10,511 bases of DNA from an uncultured Eubacteriales bacterium (GTDB lineage: Bacteria > Bacillota > Clostridia > Monoglobales > Monoglobaceae): assembly GCA_900550775.1 (NCBI GenBank), contig URTH01000049.1, positions 1 to 10,511 of the forward strand, given 5' to 3'. Numbering within the stretch: position 1 is the first letter of the stretch; every line of letters begins with the position of its first letter. The position numbers were made by a program, and so were the translations under genes. Below the pieces are notes generated by a model that was given only the letters and a program-made list of their open reading frames with translations, ran no database searches and had not been told where the DNA came from. Shown here in pieces: positions 6,655 through 10,511 of this stretch.

Positions 6655-6683
6655 AATATAGCATATACAGTATGCCTTGTCAA
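6655..6683 (-). promoter_or_regulatory. nrdDG promoter
   Basis: On the minus strand TTGACA (6678-6683) and TATATT (6655-6660) are separated by exactly 17 bp. Transcription should start near 6648, giving a leader of about 74 nt. The -10 region and spacer are covered by one NrdR-box-like site, and a second follows the start point, so bound repressor would block RNA polymerase. Confidence 0.82.
6658..6673 (-). promoter_or_regulatory. NrdR-box-like site overlapping the -10 region
   Basis: On the minus strand ATACTGTATATGCTAT matches 11 of 16 bases of the same NrdR box consensus, including the central TATAT. It covers half of the -10 hexamer and most of the promoter spacer. The match alone would be weak. 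The exact spacing to the site at 6626-6641 and the position before nrdD make it credible. Confidence 0.65.
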
Positions 6684-6813
6684 GAGGGTTTTTACAAAAT
6701 TTAATCAAAATGTTACATGGCGGAGATAGCGCGGAGTTTTGTCTTTTTTGTGTGCCTTAACAGAATGTGAGATAAAATACAGGAAATAAAAGAAAGAAAA
6801 AATATCATAGAAG

Positions 6814-6848
6814 AAAAAGGAGCGTAAAAAAGCTTTTACACTCCTTTT
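6814..6848 (-). terminator. intrinsic terminator of the 43-residue gene
   Basis: A stem pairs 6815-6829 with 6834-6848 around a 4-nt loop. The single imperfect position is a G-T wobble on the minus strand but a C-A mismatch on the plus strand, which favours minus-strand use. T residues follow at the base of the stem on the minus strand. It begins about 14 nt after the small gene's stop codon. Confidence 0.77.
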
Positions 6849-6861
6849 GAGTCTTTTATGC

Positions 6862-6993
6862 CTAAAGCCAGATTGCGGGTCTTGACATCTTGTGCATCAT
6901 CTTTTTTGCACGCTTTAAGGTTTTCTTGTCCATGGCAAGAATCCCGATGCCGAGCATGGTGCCGGCAAAGAGTCCGGTTGAAAATTTTCCCAT
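6862..6993 (-). CDS. 43-residue membrane peptide, function unknown
   Basis: A short frame from ATG 6993 to TAG 6862 encodes MGKFSTGLFAGTMLGIGILAM followed by a basic half, DKKTLKRAKKMMHKM, and the end SRPAIWL. Residues 6-20 form one hydrophobic, glycine-spaced helix (G7, G11, G15, G17), and the following lysine-rich segment should stay in the cytoplasm. This layout resembles small YtxH-like or glycine-zipper membrane proteins common in Firmicutes, but I cannot assign a family. The start is well supported: AAAAGGAGG lies 7 nt before the ATG. The gene also has its own terminator at 6814-6848. A possible extended -10 (TGTGATAAA, about 7020-7028) lies upstream without a clear -35. A longer frame starting at 7018 overlaps it in another register and encodes nothing recognisable. 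Confidence 0.75.
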   Translation of the reverse strand: MGKFSTGLFAGTMLGIGILAMDKKTLKRAKKMMHKMSRPAIWL

Positions 6994-7109
6994 ATTGGCG
7001 CCTCCTTTTCAGTTTCATTTTTTATCACATGATTCAGTATTTGTAAAAGCACAATAAAAATTCACGGTTTTTGTTAACAATTATTTACATAGAACTATGC
7101 CGAAATCGC

Positions 7110-7138
7110 TTGACGTTTTGCGGTTTTTGGTGTATGAT
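7110..7138 (+). promoter_or_regulatory. promoter of the DUF1015-hom-thrB operon
   Basis: TTGACG (7110-7115) and TATGAT (7133-7138) are spaced by 17 bp. Transcription should start near 7145, giving a leader of about 73 nt. The leader contains a small hairpin, TGTGCG-CAA-CGCACA (7165-7179), without a T-run. No T-box or other amino-acid-sensing leader is visible. A 10-bp palindrome TTGTTAACAA at 7071-7080, 30 bp upstream of the -35, is a possible but unproven operator. Confidence 0.78.
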
Positions 7139-7217
7139 AAACGATGATTATAAAAAATTGTGGTTGTGCGCAACGCACAGTTGGGGAATGAAAATCAGGA
7201 TTGAAAGGAAGGTTTTT

Positions 7218-8549
7218 ATGGCAAAGGTAATCCCGTTTCGAGGACTCCGCTATAACACCGATAAGGTTCAGGATTTAAATGCCGTAACCGCGCCGCCTTA
7301 TGACATTATTTCGCCGGCGCAAAAGCAGGAGCTTTACAATAAGGATGAGTTTAACGTTGTGCGGCTGGACTACGGCATGGATTTTGTCAGCGATGACGAA
7401 ACGAATAACCGTTACACCAGAAGCGCCGCATATCTGGAAAAGTGGATGGAGGATCAGACCCTGGTTTTTGAGGACAAACCGGCGTTTTACATTTACGAGC
7501 AGATTTTTTCACTCGGAACCGAAAAGCCGTCGCATGCTTTAAAAGGTATTATCGGTCTGGTGCAGCTGGAGGAGTTTTCAAAAAAAGTGGTTCTTCCGCA
7601 TGAGGAGACCATCAGCAAGGCCAAGGCTGACCGCTTGCAGCTGATGCAGGCGACCGGCGCAAACCTCAGCCAGGTTTACTCACTTTATATGGATGAAAAT
7701 AAGGAGATCGCCGGTCTGCTGGAAAATTATAGCGACGGCGAACCAGATTTCAGCTTTGTGACGGATGAAAACGTAACGCAGAATATCTGGATCATCAAGG
7801 ATGCGGCGGTCAACGCGCATATCAGTGTACTTTTTGAAAAAAAGCAGGTTTTTATTGCGGACGGACATCACCGTTATGAGACCGCGCTGCAGTACCGCAA
7901 AGAGCGGCATGCGGCCGACGGCACCCAGGAGGGTACCATGCCCTATGATTTTGTCATGATGATGCTGGTTTCCATGAGTGACGGCGGATTGTTTGTGTTT
8001 CCGACGCATCGCATGATCCGCGGATTGGATAATTTTGATGAAGTATTGCTGATCGGCTTTCTTACCGAGAACTTTACGGTTTCCAAGATTTATTTCACCG
8101 AGGGCGACTATGCCTCTATTATTACGGATCGGCTGGCCAATACGGTGGATGAGACGTTGTTTGGACTTTATACCGGGCAGAACTATTATTATCTGCTCAA
8201 ATTAAAGAGCACGGCGCCGATTGACGAGGCGGTGCAGGATCGTTCGGAGGCATACCGGCATTTAGACGTTACGATTTTACATAAATTGATTCTGGAAAAA
8301 TACATGGGAATCGATGAGGATAATATGCGTTCCCAAAAGAATCTGGTTTATACCAGAGATGCCGGCGAGGCCGTCAAGGCAGTCAAAAACGGCGAGATGG
8401 ACTGTGCATTTTTAATCAATCCGCCTAAGGTATCAGAGATTCAGGCGATTGCGGAGGCCAATGAAAAAATGCCGCAAAAATCTACCTATTTTTGGCCAAA
8501 GCTGGTAACCGGCATTGTGATGAACAAGTTTACACAGCCTGAAAAATAG
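7218..8549 (+). CDS. DUF1015 family protein leading the hom-thrB operon
   Basis: The 443-residue cytoplasmic protein has the hallmarks of the DUF1015 family. The N-terminus is AKVIPFRGLRYN with VTAPPYDIISP at 23-33. It also has VVLPHEETISKAKADRL (124-140) with a conserved His-Glu, FIADGHHRYETA (212-223), and FPTHRMI (261-267). No signal peptide or membrane segment is present, and length matches the family. GGAAGG (7207-7212) fixes ATG 7218; the frame is open 49 codons further upstream, but those codons lie over the promoter. The biochemical role of the family is not established as far as I know. The DGHHR core resembles the motif of ParB/sulfiredoxin-fold proteins, which include free-serine kinases. 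From memory, DUF1015 genes often neighbour serine biosynthesis genes. Here it is followed 58 bp later by hom and then thrB with no terminator between, which suggests a role in hydroxy-amino-acid metabolism (inference). Confidence 0.92.
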   Translation: MAKVIPFRGLRYNTDKVQDLNAVTAPPYDIISPAQKQELYNKDEFNVVRLDYGMDFVSDDETNNRYTRSAAYLEKWMEDQTLVFEDKPAFYIYEQIFSLGTEKPSHALKGIIGLVQLEEFSKKVVLPHEETISKAKADRLQLMQATGANLSQVYSLYMDENKEIAGLLENYSDGEPDFSFVTDENVTQNIWIIKDAAVNAHISVLFEKKQVFIADGHHRYETALQYRKERHAADGTQEGTMPYDFVMMMLVSMSDGGLFVFPTHRMIRGLDNFDEVLLIGFLTENFTVSKIYFTEGDYASIITDRLANTVDETLFGLYTGQNYYYLLKLKSTAPIDEAVQDRSEAYRHLDVTILHKLILEKYMGIDEDNMRSQKNLVYTRDAGEAVKAVKNGEMDCAFLINPPKVSEIQAIAEANEKMPQKSTYFWPKLVTGIVMNKFTQPEK

Positions 8550-8607
8550 GCAGTATAACAACAGGCAGGGCTCGTCTCTGCAGCAGCGGAAAGGATGGAA
8601 GATACAG

Positions 8608-9819
8608 ATGAAAATTGGAATCATGGGATTTGGCGTGGTCGGCAGCGGTGTCGGTGAGATTGTTGCCGGCGCGCCGGACGGACTGAAAAAGCGGAGCGGT
8701 GAGGTCATTGAGATTGGCCGCATTTTGGATCTTCGGGATTTCCCGGATAGCCGTTTTCACTGCTTTACCAAGGATTTTCAGGATATATTAAACGATCCCG
8801 AAATCGGCGTGGTGGCAGAGGTGATGGGCGGTGTAAATCCGGCCTATACCTTTACCAGGCAGCTTTTAGAGGCCGGTAAAAGCGTGGTTACCTCCAATAA
8901 AGAGCTGGTTGCAAAGCACGGTACGGAGCTGCTTCGGATCGCGAGGGAGCATAGCGTCAGCTATCTTTTTGAGGCCAGTGTCGGCGGCGGAATCCCGATT
9001 ATCCGACCCCTGTATTCCAGCCTGTCCGCCAATGAACTGACGGACGTCTACGGTATTTTGAACGGTACCACCAACTATATCTTAACCCAGATGATTAAAG
9101 AAGGCGAGAGCTTTGCGGACGCTTTAAAGGGCGCACAGGAGAAGGGCTATGCCGAAAAGGATCCCACCGCAGATGTTGAGGGGTACGATACCTGCCGCAA
9201 GACGGCGATTTTAGCCTCGCTTGCCTTTGGAAAACATGTGGACAGCGAGCGGATCGAGACCGAGGGAATCACCAGGATTACGCTTTCCGATGTCGCATAT
9301 GCCGAATCACTCGGCAGCGTGATTAAGCTGATCGGTATGGCGTCAAAGCAGGATGACGGCGTCTATGCCAGAGTTTGCCCGGCTATTTTGAAAAAGGAGC
9401 ATCCGCTTGCCGGCATTGACGGCGTGTTTAACGGCATTATGGTCAAGGGTGATGCCATCGGCGATGTCATGTTTTACGGACAGGGCGCAGGCTCGCTGCC
9501 GACCGCCAGCGCTGTCGTATCGGATATTATTGACGCGGTCAAGCATCAGGGCAAGAATATTCCGATCGGCTGGACCGAGGGCGAGGACGGCTATTTAAAA
9601 GACGCCGGGGAACAAAGCTTTCGCTATTACCTTCGTCTGCGCGGCAATAAGGGCTTTGAAAAGGAAGGGTATCAAAAGATTGTGTTAGACGGCGCGGAAT
9701 ATTCGGACGAATTTGCCATTGTAACGCCGGAGATGACCGAGCGTGCGAAAGAAGAGCTTGCGGCGGCGCTTGCAAAGGAATATACAATTTTAGGGACATT
9801 AAGGCTGGTGGGAGAATAA
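8608..9819 (+). CDS. hom: homoserine dehydrogenase with shortened C-terminal region
   Basis: The 403-residue enzyme reduces aspartate semialdehyde to homoserine with NAD(P)H, the branch step toward threonine and methionine. The Rossmann loop GFGVVGSGVGEI is at 7-18. VVTSNKEL (93-100), FEASVGGGIPII (121-132), LNGTTNYIL (151-159) and the catalytic EKGYAEKDPTADVEGYD (178-194, with K184 and D189) are all intact, as is GQGAGSLPTASAV (291-303). The family often ends in a threonine-sensing ACT domain. Here a first strand (SFRYYLRL, 337-344) and a last part (TPEMTERAKEELAAAL to TLRLVGE, 373-403) remain, but the DKPGVLAxI core expected between them is absent. GGAAG (8597-8601) is 6 nt before the ATG. 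A short hairpin without T-run lies in the 58-bp gap after the DUF1015 gene. The stop overlaps the thrB start. Confidence 0.95.
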   Translation: MKIGIMGFGVVGSGVGEIVAGAPDGLKKRSGEVIEIGRILDLRDFPDSRFHCFTKDFQDILNDPEIGVVAEVMGGVNPAYTFTRQLLEAGKSVVTSNKELVAKHGTELLRIAREHSVSYLFEASVGGGIPIIRPLYSSLSANELTDVYGILNGTTNYILTQMIKEGESFADALKGAQEKGYAEKDPTADVEGYDTCRKTAILASLAFGKHVDSERIETEGITRITLSDVAYAESLGSVIKLIGMASKQDDGVYARVCPAILKKEHPLAGIDGVFNGIMVKGDAIGDVMFYGQGAGSLPTASAVVSDIIDAVKHQGKNIPIGWTEGEDGYLKDAGEQSFRYYLRLRGNKGFEKEGYQKIVLDGAEYSDEFAIVTPEMTERAKEELAAALAKEYTILGTLRLVGE

Positions 9820-10511
9820 TGGTAAAAGTAAGAGTACCCGCAACCAGCGCAAACCTCGGCCCCGGCTTTGACAGCATGGGTCTTGCTCTGGGCTTGTATA
9901 ACTATGTGACGGCAGAGGAAACGGACGCCGGACTGGTGATTGATATTTTAGACGACAGTAAAAAGTTTTTGGCAACGGACGAGAGTAACCTGGTATACCG
10001 CTCAATGAAAACGGTCTTTGACAAGGTGGGGTATACCTGCAAGGGTTTGCATCTGACGCTGGAAAATAACATTAAAGTGACCAGGGGTCTTGGCAGCAGC
10101 AGCGCCGGGATTGTATCCGGGCTGCTTGCCGCAAATGAGATGACGGGACGCCAGCTTTCGATGGATACGCTGCTTTATATGGCAACCGAGATCGAGGGGC
10201 ACGCCGATAACGTAACGCCGGCGCTGCTGGGCGGATTTACGGTGACGGTCAAAAATTATAACCGCATCCAGTACGTACGCAGTGATATCAGGGATGATCT
10301 GCGGTTTGCTGCGCTGATTCCCGATTTCTTTTTACAGACCAAAAAGGCGAGAGGGATTTTGCCGCATTCGGTTCCGATGCGTGACGCCGTCTATAATACC
10401 GGGCATAGCGCGCTGCTTGCGACCAGTATTATGACCGGAAAGTACGAAAACATCCGTACCGCGGTCGGAGATAAGCTGCATCAGCGTTACCGCAAACGGC
10501 TGATTCCCAAG
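9819..10511 (+). CDS. thrB: homoserine kinase, 3' end beyond the window
   Basis: The frame runs from ATG 9819 to the right edge (231 codons seen; the family is about 300 residues, so roughly a quarter is missing). It phosphorylates homoserine to O-phosphohomoserine with ATP, the substrate of threonine synthase. GHMP-kinase motifs are intact: PATSANLGPGFDSMGLAL at 7-24, the phosphate-binding RGLGSSSAG at 89-97, EGHADNVTPALLGG at 126-139, and TKKARGILP at 174-182. The ATG overlaps the hom stop as TAATG, implying translational coupling. GGTGG (9807-9811) or GGAGA (9811-9815) within the end of hom serves as ribosome binding site. No frameshift or missing key residue is seen in the visible part. 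threonine synthase (thrC) may lie further right, but this cannot be seen. Confidence 0.95.
   Translation, partial: MVKVRVPATSANLGPGFDSMGLALGLYNYVTAEETDAGLVIDILDDSKKFLATDESNLVYRSMKTVFDKVGYTCKGLHLTLENNIKVTRGLGSSSAGIVSGLLAANEMTGRQLSMDTLLYMATEIEGHADNVTPALLGGFTVTVKNYNRIQYVRSDIRDDLRFAALIPDFFLQTKKARGILPHSVPMRDAVYNTGHSALLATSIMTGKYENIRTAVGDKLHQRYRKRLIPK

Noticed and set aside
6575..6664. A 30-codon N-terminal extension of NrdD
   Set aside because: It would overlap the promoter and both NrdR-like sites. The GAGGGGG site fits ATG 6574, and the ATP-cone starts normally there.
6836..7018. A 60-codon minus-strand frame over the small membrane peptide gene
   Set aside because: Its ATG at 7018 has no good ribosome binding site. 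The AAAAGGAGG just inside it instead serves the ATG at 6993, and the terminator stem lies inside this frame.
7071..7217. A 49-codon N-terminal extension of the DUF1015 protein
   Set aside because: It covers the promoter at 7110-7138. The family begins with the AKVIPFRGL block, and GGAAGG precedes ATG 7218.
7139..7217. A T-box or other amino-acid riboswitch before the DUF1015-hom-thrB operon
   Set aside because: The leader is only about 73 nt with one 6-bp hairpin. There is no T-box sequence and no terminator/antiterminator pair.
8550..8607. A terminator or promoter between the DUF1015 gene and hom
   Set aside because: Only a short GCAGGG/CTCTGC hairpin without a T-run and no -35/-10 pair are present, so co-transcription is simpler.
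1..10511. CRISPR arrays, insertion sequences, prophage, toxin-antitoxin or defence genes
   Set aside because: I found no regularly spaced repeats, transposase motifs, long terminal inverted repeats or defence-type domains. Composition is even throughout.

Overview
The window looks like chromosome of an anaerobic, Gram-positive, spore-former-type Firmicute (class Clostridia). The reasons are a class III (oxygen-sensitive) ribonucleotide reductase with its radical SAM activase, a secreted protein built of S-layer-homology domains, strong AGGAGG-type ribosome binding sites, sigma-A-type TTGACA/TATAAT promoters and tightly packed intrinsic terminators. Base composition is moderate and even across the window. 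I see no insertion sequence, phage gene, CRISPR array, tRNA or rRNA. I cannot name a genus.

Layout, left to right. Bases 1-340 hold a doubtful gene edge, a terminator, a good promoter and a structured leader of about 160 nt. Bases 345-1280 (+) encode a membrane-anchored NodB-type polysaccharide deacetylase ending in a terminator. Bases 1419-1652 (+) encode a small acidic protein of unknown function, which shares a bidirectional terminator with the converging gene on its right. On the minus strand, 1769-2743 encodes an Eis-like GNAT acetyltransferase and 2830-3522 a secreted protein made of three SLH domains with no other domain, transcribed from a perfect-consensus promoter. Bases 3860-6574 (-) are the nrdD-nrdG pair, with a strong terminator downstream and, upstream, a promoter overlapped by two NrdR-box-like sites exactly 32 bp apart. 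Bases 6862-6993 (-) encode a 43-residue membrane peptide with its own terminator. From 7110 to the right edge (+) lies what looks like one operon: promoter, a DUF1015 protein, homoserine dehydrogenase (hom) and homoserine kinase (thrB, cut by the edge).

Functionally the window combines cell-envelope genes (deacetylase, SLH protein), anaerobic dNTP synthesis (nrdDG) and the aspartate-family route to threonine (hom-thrB). The points I consider most worth following are the DUF1015 gene leading the hom-thrB operon, the shortened C-terminal ACT-like region of Hom, the paired NrdR sites, the structured leader before the deacetylase, and the unnoticed 43-residue gene. Most of the window is ordinary core genome. 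I do not see a convincing new multi-gene system, and the DUF1015-hom-thrB arrangement is the nearest thing to one.
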